Origin: Taenia hydatigena
Lineage: Eukaryota > Platyhelminthes > Cestoda > Cyclophyllidea > Taeniidae
Direction of reading: 5' to 3'
NCBI GenBank assembly: GCA_036345935.2
Contig: JADWOT020000002.1
Location: 12,171,629 to 12,235,628 of the forward strand
Length of the DNA stretch: 64,000 nt
The notes beneath the pieces are model-generated. The model was not told the origin of the DNA and did not search any database. It saw only the letters and a program-made list of their open reading frames with translations. Position numbers and translations under genes: made by a program. Shown one piece after another: positions 50,258-63,282 of this stretch; within the stretch, counting starts at the first letter, position 1, and the number at the start of each line of letters is the position of its first letter.

Positions 50258-52003
50258 TTTCTTGTACTACATTATTCAAGACATAAAATGCATGATGGAT
50301 AAACATGGATAAACACTATTCTCGAAGACGGCTTGTATTATCAGTAGGCAAGCATATGCAATGCTGCGACTAAATTTCTATGCAAGTATTAAGTTTCGGG
50401 AAGCCAATGCTAATTTAACATTAATTTGGGTTAAATAATTAGTGAAAATAAATCATAAAACCATATAAAACTGCACGATCTTATTAATGATTCATTCAGT
50501 AGAACCGGTATTGAATATGCTGGCGTCAATCCTTGGCGCTTAACGGCATCCCAAATGTTTAGTAGCAATATTGCTACAACACACAGCAATGAGATCCAGA
50601 CTTCTCAGGTCTCTTTGAAATTGAGTCCAAATTAATGTTTTTGAGTCTTATTCACATTTATCACTTGTAATGCGTAACTGGACCCAGTAATGTGTAAGAT
50701 GTCTAAATGTAATCCCCTGTGTTAAAAGGAACTGAAAAAGCTAATTAGAGAGAAAAAGTATTCTTGCACCAATCCCATACTAGCGCATTATTGACAGTTG
50801 CTTGTTCACCATAATGTAAAATAAGTTTGTTTAGTGTTTCACCTAAATGTTTGACCGCGATGAACCATGAAAATGAAGAAATAAACAAACGATTCCTCGC
50901 CGTTTTATTTAGACCTGGAATAGTTTTAATGATTGCGCACTTCAACAAGACTGACTTAGTGCTCCCACATTGGCATTAAGATGAAACCGGAGGTGCAACG
51001 ATTATATCAATTGTGCCTAAATATTGTAATGCAATGTAATTGCATTTAAGATCACATTCGAGAGTATAAGCATCGTTTATGTAATTGCCGTTGAACATCA
51101 GACAAAAAGAGCACTTGCGTTTTCTTAGCGGTTGCTGCAGCTAATAACGCGAGTTCTTATAATGGAACGCGATACTAACAATGCGTTGGTGAAACCAAGT
51201 CACATTCCAAATTCGTACGGTAGCAGTTCGTACTAGTAATACTTAGGATTTTAGTGCTGCTGGCAGGAGGGATCCACTCATAGACAAGTTGCAGATCTCT
51301 CTTATAGACCAAGCCCTCAACTTTAGTGAGAGCCGTAAATTTGGCGTCTATTTCAACCGCAGAGTTTTTTCTAGGTAGCGCAGATGCTATAGCCCTGGAG
51401 AAGGGAAACTGAGGCTTTGTTGCGCTATCGCAATGTGTGGTTGCTGTTATCTCCGATAGTCATTTACAAGCTTGCCAAGATCGGATTCCACAAACACTAC
51501 TTTGATAAGGAGAATCTACCCTTTAAAAATCGCAAGGCCATTACGTCAGCTTTTTGTCTATTTTCTCGGAGCTGATGTGACAAATATAACCTCACCTAAC
51601 AAACTTGGAATTTTCAATGCTTTGCTTTGCATTTGGTGATACCTTGAGCAGATATGGCCGAAAAAGTTGCGAATTAGTCATTACATTAGTCATTACTCTT
51701 AAACCAAGTTCATTAACAATGAAAACCGAGCTGCTCAAAGTTAACACCCATTCCACAGCTGGTGCCTGCGGTGGTGCGTCTGACGGTAGCTTTCACACTA
51801 AACGACTTCTAGGCGCGACGAAATCAAGTTGTCGCTGCAATTTGATGCACTACACATCAGACTCTTCTGTCAAATCCTCTTCTTCACATGGCCATGGGTG
51901 GAAAACGCCTTGTGGCAAATTCTACTTTGACAACCTGCCTATCGTTGATGTCGGTAGAGGTGTGAACAGGAGAGCAGCTTTCTTTCATTAACGCAATACT
52001 CAC

Positions 52004-52188
52004 AACGTCCATCGCAATCTACACTGCAAAGAAAAGGCGCAAATAAAAGCCAAAATGCGAATGAAAAGTGAAAATGATGGACAGACAAACGCAAAGGGAA
52101 CGACGAAGCACGCGAAGCTGCTGGCCATCATGGCGGCAATTAGTGTGAAGATGCGACCTAGTCGATTACTTTGACGTTTGAAAGTCAG
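52004..52188 (-). CDS. Probable exon of a multi-pass membrane protein
   Basis: Acceptor GTGCAG at 52189 opens a frame with RLGRIFTLIAAMMASS, a following apolar stretch (ACFVVPFAFV) and a second one (FIRILAFICAFSLQ), ending at a strong GTGAGT donor at 52003. Two adjacent membrane segments with a short loop recall a tetraspan (claudin-like) layout, but the family cannot be named from this piece. Flanking exons are not found; frames near 53.2-53.6 kb are possible partners. Confidence 0.33.
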
Positions 52189-54847
52189 CTGCACTGCACG
52201 TGCAAAGCATGCAATTAGGAGGGAGTAAATGTTGCCCTCACAACGGAAGCAAATTCAACACTTATTTTTCATTGCATTTTTATCGCAAATCTGAGTGCTG
52301 TAGCGCGAACACCTCTGGAAAAACTCCACCGATAGTTGTTGTCCACTGCAGCGGATGCACACATAATGCATTGCATCCTGTGTTTGCCTTTGCATGTTTG
52401 AAATCAAGTGGCAAGAGATCCTTCGGCATACCTCTACCAATAGCTGCCGCAGTCATAGAAAGGCCATTATGCCTGCTAACTACTTACTCTTTATGCATTC
52501 ATGATTAATGTGAAGAATTCAATAGCTTGACTATGTTGGAATGCAAGCGAATTTTGGGGGAGTGGAGGATATCGGTAGCGTCATCTAAAGGCGATAGGTG
52601 ATGAGATTTGATTAGTAAGTAAGAAGCATGACAACGAGGAATTAGGCACCAGACAACTCCATACTGAGCACCATTTCAGTAGCGTTGACATTCCACCCCA
52701 CAGTGCGGTCGCGTAGACTGTCAGCTATGAAAACAGGCCATGCGTAACAGATGTGAATAAAGAGCATCAATAGTTGTGTTAAATAACAGTTTCCTATTTA
52801 TTCAACTCTTGTCACAGAGCCAGGCAAGAAGCACGATTAATGAACTTAAACGTATTCTCGGTCTTTAGAGCATTTATTGTCCGTCACTTTAGTGGACGTT
52901 ATTCCCCTTTATTATATTTTTATTCTTAATGAATGCTTTTTACGACAACTGTTGTCCTTATTGAGACATTGGCTTTTGCGAGATGGAGCACGTTATGCTA
53001 TGTCGGGTATGTCTCATCAACTGTGCCACTTTCTTTGCGTTATTTGAAATTGACAAAGCGTCAACCTGTAAGCATTGTAGGCATATGATCCCGTTACTGT
53101 GAAGTTCGTTGGCATCAGACGTTAGCAAACTTGTATTTGGAAAAAAAAGAGATGATCCCTTGAGGTTATTGTTTTCACTTCACGTTGAGAGTTTGTACAT
53201 CATATGCATAGGGCTTTGAGGTTTAACAGTAATGCAAAGCGATCGGAAAATTCGTCTGTTTTGACCGTGCAGTATAGCCGAATTTAATCAACTCTTGAGT
53301 ATTTACTGTGCTTGCATCCGATTCGCCTCCACCTAAAGTGAAACAGGATGGAGAGTTAGCCCAGTACATCGACACACTCCTTTCTGACCAGCTGTCTTTG
53401 TAATTTAAACACATCGGAAAAAAGAATGGCTTGAATGCCATCACTATTTGAGTGGAAGACAATGCTGGTATCTTGCTGGATTGCTGGTAAAAATTCGGGC
53501 AGTAATAATAACGAAATTGTATTCTCCAAGATTTTGAGGTGGTGGAAGAGGATTACAGCTTCTACAGCCATGATAATTCGTTGGTTGCATAGGGGTGAGT
53601 TTATAGTGTTTAATAACTAAAGGACAAGGGTGGTAAAATTATCCGTGAGCACCCATCTGATTGCCTACAAGTGAATTAGTCAGTGCTCATTGTTGACCAT
53701 TTGCTATTTGGTAGTAAAAAGTGCATTTTCGGGCTGAGATAGTGCTAGAGTTGCTTCATGCATGCACTGCGTGCAGATGATGGGTGCAACAATAGGCTCT
53801 TGACTGGTCACCACTCCGGGGCTTATATGCAAGGAGAAAAGTGTGCTTATGGAACTGCTATTTTACCGAGTTTTAAATATTTTTTAGAATGCTAATGTTG
53901 GACTCGCAGCTACTCCGGCGCATGAGGTTGCGATTGCAGTTTCATTGTAATTGTGGTATGGAGGCAGGTGTGTAGGCAGCGAAATTAACCCCAGCTGCAT
54001 TCGCCACCGCTACTCACCCTACCATAGCATTTGAGTGTGAATGTTTGACCACTTGAACTAGGTGCTTTACGTGGGAAAGTAGATGACATATCAGCGAGGA
54101 TTCTTAAATCTATTCACCATGTACAATTAGCTAATAGGAACACATTTGCATGATTATGCATATTTATTAATAAAGAGGCTAATTATTCACCTCCTATTTC
54201 TCATTACAATTCCAAAATTGGTAAGAGTTATGTTGCTCAGATTGCCTGATGTAAGCAAACCTTTAAATTCTACAGATTTCAAGGATAATTCTGCAGTCAG
54301 GTGAGTCTTTTTCCCGACAAGCTCAAGCAGCTAAATTTTTGACGCATTTTGAGCCGAAGTGTGTTAGGCGCATCTGTTCCTTCGCACACATTTAAAGGTC
54401 AGGATTAATCGTGTCTACATTATTTCATACTGCTGCCCTACCGTAGCACTCGAATGCGGTTGTTTGAGCCCTGCATCCAGTAGATTCCCGTATAGAGAGT
54501 ACATGGGATATCGTCGCCGGAAAGATTGCTAGACCCACTTCATCACATTTTACTGGTCTACATTTCACCTACTTCAAGTCATCAATCTACTTCGCGACCC
54601 ATTTGTGTAATCCTATGCAACAAGATCGCTTCGCGTCTGTTGGTTTCTCACTGTCCTTCATTGCGTGGAGTAGGATAAATTTTGCCGCATTGGGTCGTGC
54701 AATGCTAAAATGATCCACAATGCAGCAATAATCACCCTGTAGTTTGCTTATCGCCTCGTCGCTTGCCTCAATAGCACTTTTCTTACTGCTTTCCCACCTG
54801 CTGTTTAAAAAAGCGTGAGTGAAATCATCTACTCAAAGTAAGAACAC

Positions 54848-55168
54848 CTAAATGCCAGTGGAATGCAATAAAAAGACGAATTGGATAATGGTCAAGATTA
54901 TTGGTGACAAAGGAGGAAATGGGTCAGATTTTTTGTGTTCTAATAGCTCCTTTGTGTCCAAAGATTTAGGCAGTGGATGGAGAAGATCAAAACACATTCG
55001 AATCTTCTCCCTAGCATCTGCGGTTGCCAATTGTATATAGCTTGCAGCATCTCTTTCAATCGTAGCACGTGCTTTAGGATATTTTGGGTTTCTGGCCCCA
55101 CGTTGGGTACAAAAACATCTGTTGACACCATCTACGTGCAATAAGCATTCCAACCAATGACGTGCTAC
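54848..55168 (-). CDS. Probable terminal exon with C-terminal membrane segment
   Basis: Acceptor GGCATCCTTTAG at 55169 opens a phase-0 frame of 106 codons (starting VARHWLECLLHVDG, then AREKIRMCFDLLH) ending at TAG 54848. The last residues (PIILTIIQFVFLL) are hydrophobic enough for a tail anchor. Three frames are open across part of this stretch, but this is the longest and best bounded. Cys at CFC near the start could be structural. Upstream exons are not found. Confidence 0.42.
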   Translation of the reverse strand, partial: VARHWLECLLHVDGVNRCFCTQRGARNPKYPKARATIERDAASYIQLATADAREKIRMCFDLLHPLPKSLDTKELLEHKKSDPFPPLSPIILTIIQFVFLLHSTGI

Positions 55169-55169
55169 C

Positions 55170-57400
55170 TAAAGGATGCCACTGGCGCAATAGTTGCAGT
55201 ACTTTTGACTTCATTTATATGATGGACCCATCATTTAAAGCAGGGCATCATTAATTGCAAGATAACTCTATAGATTATGTAATTGTTATAATAAGTTGGC
55301 GCCTGACTCTCTCATCTACGTCACGAAGAGTTGGCTGCTGCGAGACCGGTTATCAACATAATACCATCTTCAAGCCTTTATATGGTTGTGCATTTTATTA
55401 ATTTCCAGTTCAAAATAGCATATTCCTTATGAATTTTAGAAGTGGTAATTAAAAAAGCGCTGTAACAGATCGGGATGCAAGAGAAAACATATGTTTTCCG
55501 CCAGTAGCAGCCCAACAAAAGTGTAAATAATAATTTTGTGCTAATCACTGGATTGAAACTGCATCTTCTTCACTAAGGTATTTTTCCTCATAAATGACAA
55601 ATACGCGTGCTTCAACTTTAATAATGCTATTATTTTTATAACGGTTTATCTTTTTTTAGAGGTATGATTCAGTCTATGAGTGTTTGCGATTTATTCAGGG
55701 ACTTTTGTTACAAAACAATTTGTCATCCATCTAACATGTCATGTGAGAGAGCTAAAAGGTACTGAGGAAAACGACGCTGCTATCACTTGTAGCTTTACTC
55801 CTTCTGTGACTTCCTCACGTCACTGGGTAAATCTGCATTAGCTTTTAAGTCAGTTTCTTTTATTTATGGAGTTAACTGAAATAGAACACTTTGAGGGGTG
55901 TATCAGGTTCGTGCACGATGGCAATCCTATACTTTGTTTGGCCCTATCTGTTCACGATATCGCTTTTGGTAAAGTAAAGCATTAAAAGCTCCAAGTCATG
56001 CGTACTAGTTTTGGTCAGGTTTGGCTCACTACCTCTATCAGTTTACATGTACTACAAGGAATCGACAAGATGGTACCACATGAGCATAGCTATTTTCGAG
56101 AGATGGGCTCGCCAGAACAAATCTCCTTAGCTATCCTTTTTTAAAGCTGTGGTATCTGCGCTGCTCAAAAGAGACATTGCAGTGTAGGGAAGCAGCATAG
56201 TGACTGCCCTCACTGCAACTCGTAATATGGTGCCAAAGAGAGATCTGCAACTTGTCTACGAATGGGTCCGTCCTGTCAACAGTACTGGATTCCTGCGCAT
56301 TAATTGTACGAACTGATACTATGCGAATTGAGAGATTGATTGCCTTTCTAACGCGACATGGCTTAACTCACTTATTTGTTAGTTGTTCACACTTTGACAA
56401 GAAGCATTACATACTCGATAAAACGAAATTTTGTAGAACCTCAACAGCCAAATGATGGAGAAATATAAATGAATTCACTCTGGAGTGCGTAACTCTTTAA
56501 AATCAAAAGTATCTCAACCTTTGGTTGTGGTAAAATGTGAAGTAGCAAACCTCTTTGTGTACTCTCTAACAGCTTGTAGGAAGGATCGCATGTATGTTTA
56601 TTTGTGTGAGAGAAAATGAAGCGCTGAATTGGCGAGTGTTACCTAACTGGTTAATTGGCTTGTATATAACTTGGCTCCTTTGGATTAAAGTAAATTTGCC
56701 TACAAATCTAATCTTGGGATTCTACTAAACTTAATTGAGTTTCTTCAAACATGATGTGCCATGTGCGGCTAGATCTTGGGGCACATGCATTGCCTAAACT
56801 TAAGTAGCATATCATTCTGGTTGATTAACCACCACAACAGTTGGTGAATAAAAAGTGAAAAGTGCTTTCACCCAGATGAGAATACCTCAGAGCGTTGGAT
56901 TCAAAGGTCTAGAGTCTCATTTTCGTATTATGCACGGACTCAGGGTCTGTTGGCACAAAAAATGCTTTTTGCTGAGGTACTAACAGAATGTGGGAAAGAG
57001 GACTAAATTTACATGAGGCGCTACTGTAAGCAACTGGTTTTTGTCCATTGTGAGCCTTAATATGGTAGCTTTATAAGCTGAATAATGTGCTGAAGTAATG
57101 GGTAAGGAAACTGACTAGGAACCTACTCTTTCGAATGTAGGCATAAGAACTTGACATAATTATCAGCGATTAAAAAACGAGATTCGATCAAGTAAAAGGT
57201 CAATATTATGATGCACCACTGTCTTCAAGTCCGTAGTAGGACGATAATCTGTGACCGCATTGGAGAGGTTATAAGCACAATGAAAAAGAAGCAGCGGGCT
57301 TCACCCAAAGGACAGGGAATAGAATGCGGAAGGTAGGTGTCTGTGCTGTGTAGTGGAAGTCAATTTTGGAAATGTCGAATGTCCTTAGTGATAAAACAGC
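55170..57400. other. Mostly non-coding; one weak plus-strand exon
   Basis: AT-rich with short frames. A plus-strand frame at 56252-56455 (SCALIVRTDTMRIERLIAF) is protein-like but has no ATG start and no clear splice borders. I see nothing else to annotate. Confidence 0.3.
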
Positions 57401-57677
57401 AAAAGTGGATGCGCAGCCTTCTTTGAATCAGCTGCTAATGGTCTGTTTGTTCTATTTGGCGCTGCAATGAAGAAGACGCCTGTGTTTTCACATCTTAAGG
57501 GTTTCTTTAAAGCGGCAATCACAACCGTAGTAGTAGCTGTGGCTACACAAATCGGGTCATTGCGCTTTAACCCCTGGGTTCTGCATCCACTATCGGGAGG
57601 CGAGTGTCAACGACCAGGATGGGTTGCACATTTGTTGGGTCGAAATCTAATGGCAGAAAGCAGTGCTAAAAGTAGAA

Positions 57678-58034
57678 CTATGAAGTAAATAATGAAGATG
57701 CGGTCCAAGGACAGACATCTACAGATGAATCTGGACGGATATCGAGGGCAATTTTCTTGGATTTGGGCTTGGTTGGGGATATGAATTGCGAAATCTTCGG
57801 TAGCTTAGAGAGCGCTTTGATATGGACACTTGTCCTGTGTACGAAATTGTTGGCCACTCGATCAGTAAATTGCTGACCTCCAAATTGTGGGAGCCAACAG
57901 TAGACATGCCTGCTCATCGCCAGGAGTGACCGCGATGGGTGATTTTGAATCATTGACTGGTTATCATGATTCAATTGACTATCATATCTACTTATTTTTC
58001 GTGTTTTCTTTTCAATTTTTTCTAAAGTTGACAT
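57678..58034 (-). CDS. Hypothetical 118-aa protein, basic
   Basis: ATG at 58034 to stop at 57678 with no interruption. The N-terminus is Lys/Glu-rich (MSTLEKIEKKTRKISRYDSQ), the centre holds NFVHRTSVHIKALSKLPKI, and a basic segment SPTKPKSKKI precedes an acidic end. There is no signal peptide or membrane segment. It could be an intronless gene or a retrocopy. A second minus-strand frame over 57719-57907 is also open. No family is recognised. Confidence 0.42.
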   Translation of the reverse strand: MSTLEKIEKKTRKISRYDSQLNHDNQSMIQNHPSRSLLAMSRHVYCWLPQFGGQQFTDRVANNFVHRTSVHIKALSKLPKISQFISPTKPKSKKIALDIRPDSSVDVCPWTASSLFTS

Positions 58035-58750
58035 GATAAAATAACCAACGAAACCTTCTCACCTAGCTTCTACATAGGTTCACTTCATTAATTTATGCCG
58101 AAAGAGCGTCATGAATCCTGACAGATAAAAGTGATCTAATTAAATACCGTAAATTTTCTCGAATCGTCATTGAAGTTGTCATTTGGTGTTTCCCATCTTA
58201 GTAGGTACAAAATTGTCACCTCATCTGTGATTTCCCAACTTCTTACAGAAACCGAAAACGATTAACTCCTATGAGCCCAGCATTTATAATGTAAATTTGT
58301 GCATTTTTTTTCGTCGGGTGTTGGGATCCCATTTAACGTGGCCTTCGCGAGGGTGTCACGTGGTTTATAAAAGTGTAATACACCTTTCCAATTACTGAGT
58401 TTAGGCAAATGATTTTCCTTTTCCTTTGAATCACGTGCATGCAGGCATAGTCTGAGCCTGGTGCAGCATTATGCTAGTCAGCAGTTGCAACATTGCACTA
58501 TTTAAATGACTGATGAATGCTCATCTCCACATGCTAACCGGCATACATCTTGGGAGCTGATCTTGCCACAATAGTGGGAACATGACCTTCCTTTACTACT
58601 ACCTTCTTTTCTTCTTCCTCGTCGGTTTTGTCCTTACAATTTTCAGCCTATTAGCACATTCGTAAATTGTTCTTATTTAAGTCCTAGAACCAAGCGCAGT
58701 TTGAACGATTAAGAATTCGTGGCGAATACTTGAGCATGCCTAACTGAAAA

Positions 58751-58990
58751 TCGTTTGTGCTCTACTATCTTTTCTGCATATTTCAACGCCAACACATCGG
58801 TTGTTACTTGGAATGTGTAGGTTCTCTCAATTTCCAGCTCTCCACTAAATCGGAGAATATTTGTTTCACCCACGCTAACGACTCCCGTTTCATCAACCAG
58901 ATGAAATCATGTGCGCCAGAACTAATTACCTCTAAACACCTTAAATTTCGGACTCTGTCTTGGAATTATAAGTGTCATGAGTTGAAGGTG
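58751..58990 (+). CDS. Probable Cys-containing exon with GTAAGC donor
   Basis: The frame includes IGCYLECVGSLNFQLS, SENICFTHANDSRF, MKSCAPELI and WNYKCHELKV, then a GTAAGC donor at 58991. Regular Cys spacing suggests a small disulphide-bonded extracellular domain. A three-finger (Ly6-like) fold is one possibility but the Cys pattern is incomplete. Without splicing the frame runs to a stop at 59095. No start codon or signal peptide is located. Confidence 0.38.
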
Positions 58991-59772
58991 GTAAGCGTTA
59001 AAAATACAACAACGGTGGAAACAGAACGCGTGAAACTTGGCACAACTTTATTGCGCTTCTGTTGGCTCATGATAGAGATAACACAGAAACGTTAAGCCGA
59101 ACAAAGTCCTTCAATTGATTGCAATAGGCCAACGATCCGGCCTAATAGCGGCAAGAGAGTCACATATTCGAAGTTTATTTAATCTATTATTAGCTAGCAG
59201 CGTTTAACATGGGAAGTACTTAGTAGACACCTAAGAGGAAAATTGGCTAGCAAAATGTTGGTGAATGAGTAAGCAAATAAATGGATATGCAAATTTGGGG
59301 TGCGACTAATTTTAGAATTTAACAAGTTTATTTGAAGTGGGCAGCAGACGGATGAGGACAAAAGTGTTTGTATGGGCGATGACAAAGCATAACTAAAATG
59401 CTATTGTTGCATGGGTAAACTTAAGTGATCCTAACTCGCATACCTTTAGTCATTTGGCAGATTCGAGAGCATATGGCCCAACTCGATGCAGTCTTTATCT
59501 GTCAGATTGTGGTCGCTTAACTATCCAACCAGTTAAATGAATTGACTCTTCCACAAAAGTTGCATAGTTGGGTGTGATACTGATAAATGCTGCCAATTTT
59601 CCAATGGGAAGCACTGCCCAATTGTGCTAAGTTCGTTCTAATTGTGTTCATCACGCCTACTTGGAAGCCCAATACAACCGCTACGGCAATCGCAGTAGCT
59701 CATGAAGAACATGGTTCAAATTATTTTAAGTGCGAATTTTGCAGACAACCAGCATTTGCAGCATTTGTTACA

Positions 59773-60119
59773 GATTCAAAGTAAAAGGGAAGCAGAAGAG
59801 AATGTGCACACCGTCGGCTAGCGCCTCCACCACCACAGCATTCGGAGGCATCCTCACTGGCGACAGTGTGAGCACAGCCTCAGTCGCCTACCATCACTGC
59901 TGCGACCATCTCCACGGCTGCCCGCAATGCGGCACCACTATAGGCGACCATGCATGCGGCATCCCCCACTGCAGCTTCTGCACTGGCCACCATCTACACT
60001 TCTCCTCACATTGTGAGCTCGTCACAACCTCAGCCCACGGTGCTCACTTCCACGGATACGGACACGACCGACTTTCACACTCCATTTCTTCGGCTGTCTC
60101 TTTGCTTGTTTTGATATGA
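59773..60119 (+). CDS. Cys/His-rich small protein with hydrophobic tail
   Basis: Frame open to a TGA at 60117-60119. A Ser/Thr-rich stretch (TPSASASTTTAFGG) leads into a Cys/His block: HHCCDHLHGCPQCG, DHACGIPHCSFCTGHH, then SSHC. A short apolar C-terminus (SAVSLLVLI) could be a GPI-attachment or anchor signal. AATAAA lies at 60307-60312. The spacing C-x2-C-x8-C-x4-C matches that of the minus-strand protein at 46.7-47.2 kb, suggesting one family. The first exon with a signal peptide is not found; an acceptor TTGTTACAG near 59774 is the likely start of this exon. No metal or ligand can be assigned. Confidence 0.48.
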
Positions 60120-62570
60120 CTCGTGTGCTGCGGGGTGTTCGCTTATATAACCTCCTCATTGGTTCCAATTGTTGCACGTGACGTTCGTGCTCATTTTGCC
60201 CCTACTGCTATGTTCCTGCCTCCCCGCTCCTCACCATCACTCTCGTGAGTAGGACATTAAGATATATCTGCAGCGGTCGATCACCTACGTGCTAGTAACT
60301 CAAGGAAATAAAATGATTTTTGGCAGTGCACATGCCAAAAAACAAGATCAGTGTTGGCTGCGGTGTATTGTATAAAGATTGTCCATCTTATCTCGATGTG
60401 GAGCGAGCTAAAGTAGCCTAGCTAAACGAACCACTTACAATAGTCCCTTAACATGTCATGAATGCAACTCAAGTGCCAATCACTCTCCTTAGCGATATGC
60501 GCTCTAAGCAATAGCCAACGAGTTCACTCAGGATTTGTCTGGATTCTGCTTAGTTTTACTGCTGCGCACAATATCCGCGGCGATTTGTGCCACTTATTTT
60601 ACTAAACCACATCCCTCTCCACCCAATACCTTGAATAAATGCCCATCATAGTGCAAAAGACTGTTTACATCACCTGGAAGTTTGTCAATGACTTGCTTCT
60701 CTTAAACTACTAATGTGCATTTCTGATGCCTCGAATTCTTTATCTGATGGATTCACACATGCCAAGGATCACTACTTAGTTTGCGCTATAGCTTTTATTA
60801 CAGCTCTCACACCTCTGCATTAACAGTCTCATATAGTTGGACAATTAGCTCAATGATGGCGTCACTTGTCGTGGCATGCCAATATCCAGATGCCTAAATG
60901 GAAAGCCTGATGTGATGTCAATGATGAATAGCCTTTCCGTATCCTATAATTTCTTCATACTTTGTTTTAAAATAATGCGAATTTGCTGAACACGTGCGGA
61001 ATCTTGTGCAAAAATAAACCTCAAATTTTCTCTATGTCCATTGAAGATCGTTGCGGTCCTCCATCGAGCATTGAACAAATTGCGTGCTCCTGTGAGACTT
61101 AGTCCTTCACTAAAACTTTCGTGCCTCCTGATGCTTTGGAAGGTTTTGAATTCCGCTTTTAACGCATAATGGAGTAGAGTTGAGAAGCTACTTCAGTTAT
61201 CGTTTGCGTGCAGACCGATATGAAGATATAACAACCACGGTGAGCCTATGGTCAATTAGATAGGCACCTATGCTGAGCGTCAAGATTCCTCATTTTTACT
61301 TGAAGAAGATATTGTAACTAATCTCATTTGCATAATAAAATCTTTGCCTACTTTGAAGTTGCTTCAATTTGCGTGCTTTGAATTAGATTCAAGCACTGAT
61401 GAGGACAATGCGAAGTAGTTTGGTGCAAAAGTGCAGCACAAACTCCTGAAAGAGTAGGAAACCCGTCCAATAGGAATCGACATAAGCTGGTGGCTTCACT
61501 TAACGTTTGTCATTATTTTAATACCAAATCGTTTCTTAAATTATGCAATGAATCGACTTCAGGCAGTTATCTAGCAGCGTAAGCATTAGTCCGAATTTCT
61601 AAGTTTCTCCTGATGGGAATGAACGAGGTCCTGCTGCTTCTGGCTTTAAGAATATGAGAAAAAAATTACAAATATGTGCTTAAAATTACGCGAATGTACT
61701 CCGATTCGAAAAAACAGTTAGTAAAAATTTGACTAGCTGATGGGGGATCATTGCTCTCATGTATGGCATTTCATCCAACATTCACACATGCATACAAACG
61801 TACACATTAAATCATTAACGCTCCATTGAATTAAGATCCTAGGATCACTCGGAAGTTTGGTACCATGGTTTGCACGCGTATATGCACGCGTGAGTATATT
61901 TCTTGTCGCTGCCGCAACACGAGCATAAAAGAAATGAACTGTGTGCACATCTAATGGGTAAATGCAGCTCACCCATAACTCAGTTACGTAAAATCCCTTC
62001 AACCGCGTAGTCCCCTCCACCGCGAATATTAACTAATTTCTACACCGTCAACGCCACAGTGCATCTAGTCTGCAGATTCTGTAGAGGCTTTAATGTCTCT
62101 GCATTTGCGCCTTGTGAATACTGGTATACGGTGGCTACCCCATTTGCGCTGCTGCTATACGTGCTTTGAATACAACACCGCATTGATCAAGTGATAATCT
62201 TTAAAACAATCACTTCGTGGAATGGCCGATGGTCAACAAGGTTTTTCCATAAGGTAAATAGACATAAAAGGAAAACATTTGAGACTATAAACAGAGTGAG
62301 CTCTTCAAGTTGTAACTGCCTGCAAGAGATTGCACGATATCCGCTGGCCTAAGATCCCTTCTCATATCTTAATTATAATGCAAAAAGAAGGGTATTTAAA
62401 AACTAATAAAAGGGAAACTGTGAGATTCGCAGTCTTGTTCAGATCAATCCTACAAATGTACCCTAAATGCGAGCCAAATTTAATATACACTCAAGACAGC
62501 GAAAATCGCAGTAGTGGGTAGACAAATCTATCAAAGTTAAAACAGTTGACAGTGAAGCTCGGAGTCTTAA
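60120..62570. other. No recognisable gene
   Basis: Downstream of the Cys/His-rich gene. Frames are short and AT-rich on both strands. The minus-strand frame at 61757-62020 lacks an ATG and has no splice partner. Confidence 0.35.
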
Positions 62571-62604
62571 GTAGAAAAATCCTTTAAGTGTACATTAATG
62601 GAAA

Positions 62605-62800
62605 GCAAGCCTTGCAGACAAGTGTCGATAAATACTTCAAATTGCTCTCATTGAGAGCGAAATTTGCAGTCACGTGTGGATCAATACTTCGAATTTACCC
62701 TCAATGAAAGCAGAATTCGCAGTCACGTGCCGATCAATTATTCAAAATTAACCATATTGAGAGTTAAATTTGCAGTTACGTGCCGATCAATGCTGCAATA
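62605..62800. repeat. 52-bp-period tandem array with CACGTG sites
   Basis: Four units start at a TTGCAG or TTCGCAG motif at 62612, 62664, 62716 and 62770, spaced 52, 52 and 54 bp. Units 2 and 3 carry TCACGTG, unit 4 TTACGTG and unit 1 a decayed ACAAGTG. Each is followed by a GATCAATA-like stretch, and an ATTGAGAG or CAATGAAAG block recurs. The E-box type core may be fortuitous within a satellite. Confidence 0.85.
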
Positions 62801-63282
62801 CTCCAATACTTCTATACTTTAAAACCAACCACATCCTCTGTGAATAATCGTGAAATTATTACTGTCAAACTCAAGTAGACGTGTTTTCCCTTAAGACCAT
62901 TGCTGCAATTAACAGTCTCTCATGCGATCACCTCATGGAGGCTGTCGCCCTATCTAAGATACTTAATTTATGCGTGTTGAAACAACCGCACTAGCTAACC
63001 GCCAGCAGGTTATCAGTCTGTGTGTAGCGCATGTTCTGTGTAGTTGTGCGTTGGTCGTCCCACGCATTGTCATTACACGTCCGACGCTTGGCGCATTCCG
63101 TCAGCGTGGGTGTATCAGCATGCTTACATGCACGTAGATATCAAAAATGAAGCGAAAATCCCACCCACGAGGCGTTTATGTACACATCAAGGACTTATAT
63201 AAATAACTGGCTCCACAAAGCTGCAATGGCGTGGCTTTCGCCTCTGAGGTAAGTGAATTACACCGCATTATTATCCTATTTC

